From Adineta steineri (taxonomy: Eukaryota; Rotifera; Eurotatoria; Adinetida; Adinetidae): DNA of 64,000 nt. The position numbers and the translations under genes are program-made. How positions within the stretch are numbered: the stretch's first letter is position 1; each line of letters starts with the position of its first letter. The notes under the pieces were generated by a model that worked only from the letters and a program-made list of their open reading frames with translations, had not been told where the DNA came from and searched no databases. Below, piece after piece: positions 1 to 13,071 of the stretch. The stretch spans positions 1,453,678 to 1,517,677 of the forward strand of contig CAJNOI010000002.1 of the NCBI GenBank assembly GCA_905250115.1. Reading direction: 5' to 3'.

Positions 1-791
1 GACCAATCTATTTGGTCGTCTTCTTCAACAAATTGTTGAATCACCACGTTATACAAGAAGTTCAACAGTGGAATATAATATTGTTGTTTGTGGTATACCA
101 AATGTTGGTAAATCAACATTTAGTATGTTTTTTAAATAAAGATTTTATTAGACAAAATTCAACTATATATTTTTGTTTTAGTTAATAAACTTCGTAATTT
201 ATTTGCAAATAAAGCAAGTTGTGAACAAGTTGGTGCAAGTCCTGGTGTAACAAGAAAAATGAGTGAAAAAGTTAAAATATCTAATCGACCAAAAGTATTT
301 GTACGTGATACACCTGGTATACTTGAACCACGTTTAAAATCTGCTGATGAAAGTTTTCGATTACTTTTAACCAATAGTATACCAATTCAACAACGTGAAT
401 TATCAGATATAATTGCTGATTATGGTTTATTTCTATTGAATAAATATGATAAACAACGTTTATATATGAAATATTGTGAACTTGATAAACCATCCGATGA
501 TATCTTACCTGTTTTACTTTCACTTGCTAAAATAAAACATTGTACACAAATATATCGAGATAAACGTGGATATGATTTAACAGGAACAGCTCTACATTTT
601 ATCAATGAAATAAATAAAGGAACATTTGGTAAGAGATTTAGTTAACACAAAATATATATATATATTTATTTTTTGTTATGATAGGACAAATAACATTTGA
701 TCAAGATATTCTTGATGAGAAGGAAAATGAAAAATTAAATGATACAAATTTATTTAAGACCAATTCTGGTCGAATAAAAAGATCAATTTAG
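1..791 (+). CDS. MTG1: Mitochondrial ribosome-associated GTPase 1, 3' part
   Basis: Circularly permuted GTPase of the YlqF/MTG1 family, which helps assemble the large mitochondrial ribosomal subunit at the inner membrane. The window starts inside the gene, so the N-terminus (G4 and G5 motifs) is missing. Exons read are 1-122, 182-628 and 685-791, joined by GT..AG introns of 60 and 56 bp. The first exon encodes the P-loop (GIPNVGKST), which is split from the next exon just after it. Exon 2 carries GASPGVTR (switch region) and DTPGI (G3), followed by the helical C-terminal domain. The stop is TAG at 789-791. The next gene on the same strand starts only 71 bp downstream. Family assignment rests on the G1/G3 motifs plus the MTG1-like context around them. 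Confidence 0.88.
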
Positions 792-840
792 TTGTTTTTG
801 ATAGAAATTAATATGTATTGGTATAGATATTTATTTTGTT

Positions 841-854
841 TTTTCAATTTTTAG
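841..854 (+). promoter_or_regulatory. Acceptor-like site just before the SUZ12 start
   Basis: A T-rich tract ending in TTTTTAG lies in the 71-bp space between the MTG1 stop and the SUZ12 ATG. It looks exactly like the 3' splice sites of the introns here, but no donor is visible between the two genes. Bdelloids are known to add a spliced leader by trans-splicing, and this would be a natural acceptor. It could instead pair with a donor in an upstream 5' UTR exon overlapping MTG1. Confidence 0.4.
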
Positions 855-862
855 ATAAAAAT

Positions 863-3167
863 ATGTCAAAAAATTGGAATGAAAATATAGAAACATTTGC
901 TAGTAAAATACATGAAATTTATTATTATTAATAACAAAAGAATCTTTTTGTTCTTTTAGAACACATACAAATTTATAAAACATTAGCTCTTCGATGGCAA
1001 ATTAATGTAAGTGAATTGATATCCTCTTAAAGTTATAAACAATTTAGTTTTTTAGCCAAGTTTTCTTCATCGAAATTTGAAATATATTCATATTGCTCGA
1101 ACATCAATACATTCTAATCGGTAAATAATATATTGATTTATTTTTTCTATGATTAAATTTTTTTTTTTCGTAGTATTCCAAATCAAAATATTTCAATAGA
1201 AGAAATATTTAAATCACGTTTAGATGAAGGCGTGAATAAACCAACATCATCATTATTACGTGGTGAAGCTTTTAATTTACATTTACGTGGATGGTCATAT
1301 GATTCAAGTAAAATTTAAACAGGAAAATTTATTATTTCTATGTAAATAATTTTGTTTTTCTAAAAGCTTGTTTACAAGAACGACGTGGTGTTAAATACAA
1401 TGTTGCATTTGATTTATCAGCATCATGTGTAGAAAATTTTTTAGTTAATACGTCAAATATATCTCGAACAATGAAACTTGGTCGAATTGATTCAATATCA
1501 CCAAATGGTATATCATCAATGAATGATGATGATGAGGATGATGAATCATCAACGATTTCATTTCATGTTTCAACAAAATATACATATACATTAACATTCT
1601 CAACTACAATTACAGCGAGTCGTGGTAGAGATTTTATTTCTAAAGAATAATTCAAATTTATTTTTTCTTCGAGTATTTAGGTGATGGAAATAAAATTTCA
1701 ATGTCTTATGGTAAACGTGTACAACTTGATTCATTATTTGATCCACGACAACCATTATCTACAGTACAATCACTTGAAATTGAATTAACACCTGTATTAA
1801 TTAATGGACAAGAAATAGTAATAAAAGAAATTTTATTTCGAATTCAAAATTTATTATTTTTTTGTTCAAATATTATTAGTCTAAAGCAATTTCATCACAA
1901 TTTCCATCAATATTTACAATATATTTTGACCTGACAAGAGAAGCAATAGAAGTGGTTAGAAGTGGTTCATCAACAAGAAAAAGACAACCAATATCGCCAA
2001 GTAAAATTCCAGCAACACATCATCAAGAACAACAATATCATGATCCTAATGCTAAACGAATGAGAACGGCACAGAAAACAAGTAAATCTTTTTTTCTAAT
2101 AGCAAAAAAAGAAATTCTGTTTTTTTTTAATTTCATTAGATAAAAATTCTAATACTAATAATAGTTTACCATTATGGCGTGATATATCATCAAATAATGA
2201 TCATAATACATCAACAAATTTACCACTTTACTATACTTTTTCAACAGATAATAAACAATGTTTAGCTACTAGTTATATGTCATCAAAAGGACATTGTTGT
2301 CTTTGTCAATTTACAGCTATTAATAATGATCTAGATGTATTAATCAAACATTTATCATATTGTCATCCACGTTTTACAGCTTCATTAAAGGTAGAATTTT
2401 ACAAAATTATATTATCTATTTTTAAAAATAATTAAGAATCTCATATTTCTATTATAGAAAAACAGTGATCGACCTAATATTGAATTGCGTCTTAATGCAT
2501 TCTATGATGGATCACTTGATACATTCGATATGTTTGCTGAATATTATCCACGTAAAAGACGTATTACTAGTGAATTAATTCTTTGGCGGTAAATATTTCA
2601 ATTAATTAGTTCTTCAGACAAATGATATTCTTTTATTTCTTTTTATAACAGACCACCACGTTATCGTCGCTTAGCAATGGATGATGCACCATTTGTTTGT
2701 CGTCGAGCTGCATTAACTCGAGTTTATCGTCATACAACCGGTGCACAACCTATTGAACCAGAACATATGCAAAATGATAGTGATGATGAAATATATCCTG
2801 AATGGACACAACAATTATCACGTCGTATGATGGAAGATTTTCAAGATGTAAATGAAGGTGAAAAAGAAATGATGATCATGTGGAATCATCATGTTATGAA
2901 GCATAAGTAAATATATATTTCGAATTATTCAATTTCTATATTTATTTATTTAGTTTTATTGCTGATAGTCAAATACCATATGCATGTGACCTTTTTGTTG
3001 AAAAACATGCAAAAGATTTACGAGAAAAGAATCTTGTGAAAAATTTCTATCTACATTTGGCAACACTTCAATTATATAATCTAATTAAAAAGACAGATTT
3101 AGCAAAATGTATTATTCGTTTAAAAACCATATTGGGTACAACACCATCTGTGTCAACTTCTACATGA
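863..3167 (+). CDS. SUZ12: Polycomb repressive complex 2 subunit SUZ12
   Basis: Core PRC2 subunit, which holds the EZH methyltransferase and RBBP/EED together for H3K27 methylation in the nucleus. The ATG at 863 opens a chain of about nine short exons (863-901, about 960-1007, 1054-1121 and so on). The middle part has a C2H2 zinc finger near 2290-2370 (CCLC ... HLSYCH). The C-terminal half, from about 2470 to 3167, is the VEFS box: YRHTTGAQPI, an acidic EIYPEW stretch, then the helix WNHHVMKHK and the ending CDLFVEKHAKDL. Stop TGA at 3165-3167. A pyrimidine-rich TTTTTAG ends 8 bp before the ATG, so the first exon may be trans-spliced or may follow an unseen 5' UTR exon. The human protein is longer at the N-terminus, so an upstream coding exon cannot be excluded, but MTG1 leaves almost no room. 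Confidence 0.9.
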
Positions 3168-3836
3168 TTCTTATATCAAATAAAAGATATAAATATAAAT
3201 ATATGTCTATAACATAAATATCCTATTCTATTTCTTGTATGTACTTACTTATTTTGTTTTGTTAAGTAGAGAGAAAGAAAAAAAAGTGAAATATATATAT
3301 ATATGTGATGTTAAATATTTTGATAAGAGTGATATAGATATGAATTAGTTTTATGGAAAAAAAAGTTTGTGATAAAATAAGTTGATATTTGTTAAAATGA
3401 TCTCTATAATAAATATATGGATTTTCAGACATATGTCTTTTTCTTATATTGTTACTTATATTTTATATTTAGACGTCAATTCGTGATTGATAATATGATA
3501 TTGATATTAACCCTTTCACGAGCGAATTTTGACTGATCGATTTTCATTGATTTTTATGGCAGTATTATCGGGACAAAGACATTTCGTACTAGGTATTCCA
3601 AACACCCTGTCTTTTTTCTCTTATATCGGGAGATCGTATTGAAAAGTTGGTGCGAAATGTCTCATTCCCGTATTATCGATCAAATCTAATGTAGAATTGT
3701 CTATTTTTCCATCTTTCATATATTAAGACGAGAACATTCAATTACAAAAATCAAATATTTTTCGAATAAGATAAACGTGTGCAATTATTTATTTATACGA
3801 TGAAAACAAAAAAGAAAAAGTGTTTTATAAACGGTT
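3168..3836. other. Convergent intergenic region, SUZ12 and homeobox gene
   Basis: Both flanking genes end here. An AATAAA lies about 10 bp after the SUZ12 stop. There is a short (TA)n run near 3293. From 3507 a TTAA followed by CCCTTTCACG and an imperfect inverted repeat looks like a mobile-element remnant (separate entry). No gene was recognised. Confidence 0.6.
3507..3690. mobile_element. Possible piggyBac-like MITE remnant
   Basis: TTAA at 3507-3510 is followed directly by CCCTTTCACGAGCG, which fits the TTAA target and C-rich start of piggyBac-type ends. Within it, ATTATCGGGACAAAGACATT (3564-3583) is the imperfect inverse of the segment at about 3653-3678 (CGAAATGTCTCATTCCCG...). The matching right end with its own TTAA was not found, so the element is broken or the assignment is wrong. 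Confidence 0.3.
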
Positions 3837-4712
3837 TTAATACATATGATAAGTATAATTTGTTGAGTATTGTTGTTCGTTTTGTCCATGTGATGAATCA
3901 TCATGTTCAATTATATTATTTGGTTGATAACAATAAGTTGTTGAATTCATTGGTGGATAATATAAAAGATGTTCATGTTCAGTATTGTTTATTTTTGAAT
4001 TATTATCACGTTTAACTGGTAATCGTGCTGGTGCAGCACGTGCTTTATATAATTCTTGAAATAAATCATCAAGAAAATTATTTGGTAAATGTCGTCGATA
4101 TTCTCCATATTCACATTCAACATCAGTTTTAGTTTGTTTAGCTTGACCTTTAGTAATTAATTGTACTTTTCGACGTTTATTTTGAAACCATATACGTATT
4201 TGATCACGTGATACACCAATATGTTTTGAAATTAAAGTTTTTTGTAAACTATTTGGATATTTATGTTTTTTAAAGATTTCATTAAGCATAACAAGTTGAT
4301 GACGTGTATAATTAGCACGATTTTGAGGTAAAATCATTGCTGATGAAGATGATGATGAAACAATGAAATCATTTGTTGGATAAGGATGAATTGAATGAGT
4401 AGGAAGAGGGTGAGGAAGAGGAGTTGATGAAGGATAGTAAGGTATATCGGATGAAGATGCTATTGGTTCTGATCCTAATGGATAAAATGATTCAATTGAA
4501 CAATAATTTTCAATAGGTTGAAGAACAGATGGTATAAATGAAGGTTGATAGTTTGTTATTGTCGATGGACAAAGTAAAGATGTTGGTGGTGGTGGTGGTG
4601 ATGATGATGAGGATGATGACCAAGCTGATGTATTATTAGTATAGTATGCAGAATGATAATGAGATGTAGTATTGAAACAATTTGTATCCAATTGTAATGG
4701 TGAAAGATTCAT
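3837..4712 (-). CDS. Homeodomain transcription factor, intronless
   Basis: A 291-aa open frame without introns. The homeodomain covers roughly residues 128-187 and keeps the key positions: R5, Q12, L16, F20, W48, F49, Q50, N51, R53 (RIWFQNKRRK), so DNA binding is expected. The N-terminal 125 residues are Ser/Pro/Tyr-rich with poly-Ser and poly-Pro runs. The C-terminus is Asn/His/Tyr-rich. No second domain (paired, LIM, POU, OAR) is seen. Gln at position 50 fits many ANTP- and PRD-like classes, but the helix 1-2 sequence is too divergent for me to name a family. The lack of introns contrasts with its neighbours and could mean a retroposed or fast-evolving copy. The start ATG at 4712 is the first in frame and gives a plausible N-terminus (MNLSPLQ). 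Confidence 0.85.
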   Translation of the reverse strand: MNLSPLQLDTNCFNTTSHYHSAYYTNNTSAWSSSSSSSPPPPPTSLLCPSTITNYQPSFIPSVLQPIENYCSIESFYPLGSEPIASSSDIPYYPSSTPLPHPLPTHSIHPYPTNDFIVSSSSSSAMILPQNRANYTRHQLVMLNEIFKKHKYPNSLQKTLISKHIGVSRDQIRIWFQNKRRKVQLITKGQAKQTKTDVECEYGEYRRHLPNNFLDDLFQELYKARAAPARLPVKRDNNSKINNTEHEHLLYYPPMNSTTYCYQPNNIIEHDDSSHGQNEQQYSTNYTYHMY

Positions 4713-5956
4713 ATTTAGAGATAATGTACTGAAATTTTCAATGTATACACACTTGATAGTAGTGTTTGTATGATGAAAAATAATTATAATCGAATCTATT
4801 TATATATATCAGTAGGTTCTTTTTTTCTGTGAATAAGAGAAAGAAAAATTATTATTAATTTTATGTTTTCGTGCGCCACAGGAAGGCGATTGTTGTTCGG
4901 TAAGCAATTTATTTTCGAACACTAATCAACTTGATCATTGATGATATTTTCGTCTATTCGTATATATTATATATGAAGGTGAGAATAAGCCAAATTAGAC
5001 GTCAATATTGTACTGTATAAGATTATGCAATGAGTTTTAATATACTGATGGGAGAAGTACGTAATCAAATTAGCAGAAGAGAAAAGTAAGCCTAAAGGCG
5101 AGAATAAAATGATCTTATATTTATAGTAGATACTTTGGTTTTAATATAAACCCAATATTCGTAATTGTTGAATTTATTAATGACCAATTATATTGCTGAG
5201 AAATAAAACATCAGTTGATATTTAAAAATTGTATTCGGAAGAGATAATAACAAACATTGATTATAAGATAAATCCACATACAATGGCGTTATGCTTTAGT
5301 AAAAGACTTTTTCATTATATTTATTTAATAATCATAGCAAATATGAATAATATCAAACGTGAAATAAAGTTATTAATCTATTTTATCAGTGATGGAGAGA
5401 TTTCTTGAAACTCTATTTTCATATATATTCTTTTCAAAAAAATTATCAATCGTTGTATTGCTGTTTAATCGATTTATTTTAGAAAAAAAACTCTACGATT
5501 AACTGATAAGGTGTTAATAGCATATATGCTTATTGAATTGAGTATATCCTTCATATAAGATTATCTTTTTTTTTTATATCACACATGCTCTATGCATTGT
5601 ATCAATTAGCATCGCTTAATCAAAAGAAGAGCAGCATAATTGATTTGCTAAAATATAATATTCTATTCTATTCTTAATGAAGATAAATGTACGACCTCTT
5701 TCATTGCCTCCATATTTTCTCTATGGCGCAGTGATGCATTGTGACGTTGACTGCATCCATTACAGTTTCCCATTTGATTGCAACGTCGCGTTGGCTTAAA
5801 ATTGGTATTTATTGGATAGCGTATATTCGTGTTCGTGTGTGTACGTGGGATAGAAATAACGAACGATTGGAGACGATTAATAGCAGTTTCCCACCTTCAT
5901 TTGCGTTTCATTTTAATTTTATAGAATAACTAGAATTTGTTTGCAATATTGTCAAA
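4713..5956. other. Divergent upstream region, homeobox and SEC61A
   Basis: The 1.2-kb space holds the promoters of both flanking genes, which diverge. It is AT-rich, with no recognised repeat family or gene. A 62-codon frame at 5741-5929 lies in the probable SEC61A 5' UTR or promoter and has no recognisable product. A somewhat GC-richer stretch near 5700-5780 (GCGCAGTGATGCATTGTGACG) may be the SEC61A core promoter, but no TATA box is clear. Confidence 0.5.
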
Positions 5957-7599
<1,643 letters not shown>

Positions 7600-8247
7600 G
7601 ATTAAATTATTCCTTAGTTTTTCTTTTTCTTACATCTTTAAACTTTGACTGTCATATTCATTCTGTTTGTTTTTCTTTCTTTTGCTTATCTCAAACCGAT
7701 CGTTTATTTATGTCGTGTGTGTGCGTGTGTGCGTGTTGTGTTGTTTGAGAAACGAGCAATAGACATTTTTCTTCTTCTTATGAAAACTATGGAATGAGAG
7801 CGAGAGAGAGATATATATAACATCTAGATTTATTTTGGATGATAACAATAAAATGTGTATGTTTATGCATATTATAGTTTCTAGTTGGTGAGATTCTTTT
7901 CTTCCCATATGAATGTTTTGTTTTCTAACTCTCTCGTTTTCCTTTATTATTGTTATATCGTTGTTGTTTTTACTTTAAAACTAAACTGTTTTGTGATGAT
8001 ATGATGATTTTAAACAAAACACAAATGTATAATTAGTAGAAACAAAGCCAAAGATTAATATTATCTAAAAAAAGAACTCATTTCAAAGAATTTAAATATA
8101 CAAGAGAAAGTTATTGTTCGATTTCCAAATTATGACATTTATCTTTCGAGGTAGTCTTATAAAAATCTCATAAGATATTCGAATGAAGCATTTTATTATT
8201 ATTTCCAAGATAAATATATAAAAAATATTTATGAAAAAGAGACAAAT
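7600..8247. other. Convergent intergenic region, SEC61A and KYNU
   Basis: 3' flanks of two converging genes. It contains a GT-rich simple repeat at about 7712-7745, a short GA run near 7795-7812 and an AATAAA near 7848. No gene, RNA or mobile element was recognised. Confidence 0.6.
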
Positions 8248-10203
8248 TTAAATTTTAATTGTTTTTAATAATGACACAAATTGATAAACATCCATAAATG
8301 TATTATAAAGTGGTATAGGTGCAATACGAATAACATCAGCACGAAGATCTGACTGAAAACGAAAAAAAAGATCAAATAATTATTATCCAGAAAAAATGAA
8401 AACTTACACAAACACCAGATCGTTCAAGTTCATTAAATAATTTTTTACCATCAACACCACTAATACGCAGTGAAAGTTGTGCACCTCTTTGTTCAGGATC
8501 AGATGGTGTTATAAATTGTATCTTTAAATTATTAGATGACTCTAAAGAAAAAATCAAAGAACTGTCTAATACATCTGAAGAGCTATAATTTTACATACGA
8601 TTTATTTCATTTTCAATTAAATATTGCAAATATTGAGTGAGTAATTTTGATTTTGCTCTCAATTTATCTATACCGACTTCTTCAAAAATCTATTAAAAAA
8701 TAAATATTATTTATTATATTAAAATTTAATATGAATTATTTTCATACTTCAAGACTTGCTGCGAATACTGCACATTGATGAATAGATGGATTACTGACTC
8801 GAAAACCATTTGCACCAGTATCTCGATCCATTTCTATTTTATTATTTATTACTATTTTTTCAAAATGAAAATTATATTTACCTGGTCTCATTTCAAATCG
8901 TGTTTCATAACGATTACCCCACCAACCATCTAAGTGTGGATATTGTTTATCAAAATGATTTGAATGAACAAATATACCACCAACACATCCAGCACCTGAA
9001 TTTAAATATTTATATGAACAAAAAACAGCAAAATCGACGTTCCAATCATGTAATTGCAATGGAACATTACCAACAGCATGTGCTAAATCCCAACCAGCAA
9101 CACATCCCTACGTAATTTAAAGTAAATCTTAGATTTCAGAATAACAAAAAAAATGAATTACCTGTTGCTGAGCAGCATGAGTAATTGTTTTTATATCGAA
9201 GAATTGTCCAGTATAAAATTGTATACCACTAAGTAATACAAGAGCAATAGATTGACCTTGTTCTTTAAGTAATTCAAGTATATCTTCAGTTCTAATATAA
9301 GTTTCATTCTATTTATTAATTAAAAAAATAATAATTAAAGATTATATATATAAAACTAAATCATACTTCTCGTGGTTTCAGTAATACTGCTGCTTCTGTT
9401 GGATCGTATCCATGGAATCGAATTTGTGAATGAATAGCATAATCATCACTAGGAAATGCTCGATCTTCATAAAGAATTTTAAAACGTTCTTTCGTTGGTC
9501 GATAAAATGAAATCTATTAATTAATTAGAGGTATATATGTATTTAATTAAAAATTTTCTAACCATCATAAAATGAATATTACTTGAAAGTTGATTCATTA
9601 CGGCTACTTCATTATCTGTAGCACCTAGAAAATTTATAGATGTTTAAAAAAAGAATTTAATGGAATTAATCAAATTTACCAAGAAGTGTTTTTAATGCAG
9701 GTATACATGGATAATCACATTTTGCAAATGGATTTGTACCATGAACATGTCCCCGAACTCCTCTAAATAAATATTATTTTAGTAAAAATATGAAAGAATA
9801 TAATAATATATCTTTACAATTCTGCCCAATCTTTTAACCAATTATCGATTGATTTTCGTACTCGTTTTGGTTGTAAACCTAATGAATGTCCACAAAAATA
9901 AATACAATCCTTATCAGGATCTGTATGTGATTTATCAGCTGCATCTATAAATTCACCATGTGGTAAAGTACCAATTTTTGGAACGTAAAATTCATTTCGT
10001 GTATGTTGTAGTGGATCAGTTTCATCAAGTTTACGAGCAAACTGCTCACTTGTAAGAGAAATTTGCCATTTTTCAGCCTGATTTTTTAAAATATCTTGAG
10101 GGTGTAATTGTTGATTTTGTTTATTATAAATATCATTATCCATCTTTTTACCTAGTAATGTTTTGATTTTTGGCGAAATGACTTCGGCCCATAATGAAGG
10201 CAT
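8248..10203 (-). CDS. KYNU: Kynureninase
   Basis: PLP-dependent hydrolase of the tryptophan-kynurenine pathway. It converts kynurenine to anthranilate, or 3-hydroxykynurenine to 3-hydroxyanthranilate, on the way to NAD. About nine exons run from the ATG at 10203 to TAA at 8248-8250. The first exon has [14 protein letters not shown], the family's substrate/phosphate loop. Later exons carry [12 protein letters not shown] (PLP-ring Asp) and [10 protein letters not shown], in which K is the Schiff-base lysine, then [11 protein letters not shown] and [10 protein letters not shown]. The C-terminal exons encode the small domain ([21 protein letters not shown]). All catalytic residues I can place are kept, so it should be active. 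One intron (8834-8881) is 48 bp and open in frame (see finding). Confidence 0.95.
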
Positions 10204-12094
10204 GTTTTTGTTGATGATATTACGCGATTAACAAAACGAAGTTTTATTTATAGTGACAGTATAATGTGATTAGCTCGATGAAGGTAAGCGTGATCTGTGT
10301 ATAGAATACGATAATTATTCATGCGATAAAGGATAAGTGCATTTTTAACGAATACAAAAGTGACAGACCGAAAAGAAGAGAAAGGAGATATTTCGATGAA
10401 CGTTTATATGTTAATAATTGTTAGTTGGTCAGGTATTCTTCTTCTCTTTTATCGTTCTTCGTGTTTTCTCTTGTGATGTGTTATGGACTTTTCTTTCCCC
10501 TATCATATACATGTGATGAATCATTCCTGGCTTTTCTTTCGTCACACATATAAATTATTTTCTTTTGTCTTGTCAAGAGCATTGAAGAACCACACCTCAT
10601 ATTAATGCAGAGGCAGACACCTGCATGATAACTAATACGTTATGGAAATCAAATAAATAATATCAGCTATCCTTTCACATTAATCTACATAGTTACAATA
10701 AAAAAAACGTTTTTTGTATTTGTTTTTTTCAGTCATATACTTTCGTGACTCTTAGATACGTTTAGAAACTAATAGATCAAAAATACTTTTTATTAACCAT
10801 CTAGCAGCTATTGTTATGTCACATTATGGAATGTGATACAAGATAAGATTAGACAAAAGTTTTTGTCCATATGTTTGTTGTCACGCCTTTTAACATTTTA
10901 TCTACTGATTTTTGCTGAGAAAATCGAAAAAGAAATTCAAACAATATGCGATCATACTCAACAGTCCCTCATCTTTTCTAGATTCGTCGCAATGATATAT
11001 AACTTTCTTTTTAACAATTGTTTTTCTCTACGATTTCTCTGGGTTTCTTCCTGTCTTTTAAATCGTAGGTATTTTCCATTCTATTATGTTCGTAGTATGA
11101 TATTTAAATAATTCAAATGGATTTTTTGTGTTAATGTTGTTAAAAATAACTTGTTGAGAAATATCAAATTTAATTTAATATGAAACCAATATAACTAGAT
11201 GGCACACGAGTCGAGACTCGTCTGCGAAATGCGATGCGAAACTTGATTTTGAAATAACGACTTTGAAGTTTTCACAAAATTCTAAACATTCATAATTGTA
11301 TCATCGAAATCGAGAATTCAAACGATCATATGTTGCAAGAACACTGATGAATCATTTTTTAATTATTTAGCTGAATTATTTCGAAATACAAAATTAGCCA
11401 TCGAATCTCTTGCTAATTTATGAGTAGCTAATTTAGAATTGGATTATTCATTAGAAGTAATAAATAACTATTATCAATATTGAATTGCTGATTTCGATTA
11501 TTAATCATAATTAATTTACTTAATATTAGCCAAATCGTATTATTAAGTCTATCATTTTTTTTGTTTACCTTCGTTGCAATATTAAATAGTAAGAATCTTT
11601 AGAAAAATCAATACAAGTAACCAATAATATGTTCATATTGAATATACTATGATGAAATATACATGATAAAAAAAAAATCGTGTGATTGCAATAATACAGT
11701 TTTATTTTATATAAATTCACTTTCAACACACATTTAGAAACATATTCGAGTAAAATGTTCGAAACTCAATGTGCTTTATCATAAGTTTTTAAACTTTTGA
11801 ATAATTCAATATGATACGGTAGAGATAAAAATTACATTGTATCTTGTTTAGTTTTCTTCTTTTTTTTAATTCAGACTTTACTTAGAGAAAATGATCCTAA
11901 AATGACTGATTTTTATTTTCAATGTCTCATATCTCAGTATTTCAATTTGGGTTTCAATAATGAGATGTAAACTTTGCATGTACTCATTTGTTCTCTTCTG
12001 CTGAAAGATTCATGATAAAAATTTTATAGAGTACTGAAGAATTCTGGATGATATCAGTAGAATATATATTGTACTACATAATGTTGAGTTATGA
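10204..12094. other. Gene-poor region upstream of KYNU
   Basis: About 1.9 kb of AT-rich sequence between the KYNU start and the hAT-type element. The first few hundred bases must hold the KYNU promoter. A 92-codon frame at 10833-11111 is low-complexity and resembles nothing. No repeat or RNA gene was recognised. Confidence 0.5.
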
Positions 12095-12938
12095 CTCGAA
12101 ATTAGAGTCCTGCAAACCGGCCGGGTACCCGACACCCGGCCCGACCCGGACCTAGGTACCGGGCAAAATTCGCCGGGTCGGTTCGGGCATCGGGCGTAAA
12201 AACAAAATTCGGTTCGGGTCCCGGGTAGGAGTGTATACCCGACCCGAACCGACAACTAGTGATATCACCAAATTTGTAACATTTTATTCTGATGCTATTA
12301 CTAATATGAAAAATGAAGTCACAATAAATCTAATAGTGATTAAACGATCCATTAGTCATTGAAATATTTCATAAAGAAAAGTTTAGTTTCTTTGAATAGC
12401 TTTTGTTATGTTTCGGATAAAAAGTTTTTATTGTTTTGTTAATTAACATCTTACAATACGAAAGGTGGATGTGGGTGTGGGCTTGTGTGTGAATGTGAGA
12501 TAAGAGCAAGATCCACATCTTCAACTAACTCCTGATTCACTTGTTTTTTTACGTAATTTTACATAATATATATTTTTATTTGTTACTTATGTATATGGGT
12601 AGGACAGTTCCACATTAGTTACGTTGTTAGGAACTGTATAATAGTTCTTTTGACCAGTTCATTTGAACATGGAACTATGGACTGTCCTACTCCTACTTAT
12701 GAACGAAACTAAACGTATTATATTTATTGGATGAAATAAAAGTTTAGAAATTTGATCATATTTTGAAAAATAACTGTGTCGATCGGTTCGGGTCGGTTCG
12801 GGTCCGGGTTAGCTTATTCGGTCCGGTTCGGTTCCGGGTGGTTAACTAGCCGGGTCGGTTCGGGCCCGGGTATAAAAAAAATCGCCGGTTCGGTTTCGGG
12901 TACAAAAAAGTGCACCCGTGCAGGACTCTACTCGAAAT
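12095..12938. mobile_element. Non-autonomous hAT-type DNA transposon
   Basis: The element body is 12103-12930 (828 bp). It has perfect 12-bp terminal inverted repeats, TAGAGTCCTGCA at the left and its reverse complement at 12919-12930. The flanks carry an exact 8-bp target duplication, CTCGAAAT, at 12095-12102 and 12931-12938, diagnostic of the hAT superfamily. Both ends have GC-rich subterminal blocks (about 12115-12250 and 12780-12915) made of degenerate repeats of GGTTCGGGT and CCGGGTACCC, in opposite orientations; these are typical transposase-binding arrays. The interior is AT-rich and codes for no transposase, so it must have been moved by an enzyme elsewhere. The intact ends and exact duplication suggest it is not very old. 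Confidence 0.88.
12584..12701. mobile_element. Small inverted-repeat element nested in the hAT element
   Basis: GTAGGACAGT (12599-12608) and its inverse ACTGTCCTAC (12681-12690) bracket about 70 bp. Outside them an 8-bp direct repeat TACTTATG occurs at 12584-12591 and 12694-12701. This suggests a ~100-bp miniature element that jumped into the larger one. The inverted repeats do not start flush with the direct repeats, so an accidental hairpin remains possible. Confidence 0.45.
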
Positions 12939-13071
12939 CCACTCATCTACAATCTGCTATTTCGAATATTTGGAGTTAATTGAATTCATCTGACGTAAAT
13001 TAATAGATTTCTACTTACGATATTTATATTTTATGGAAATAATTCAATGTTATTCTCTATTTCTATATTTC

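Noticed and set aside
10833..11111. 92-codon plus frame
   Set aside because: Low-complexity hydrophobic, no recognisable motif, in AT-rich intergenic DNA, no splice partners.
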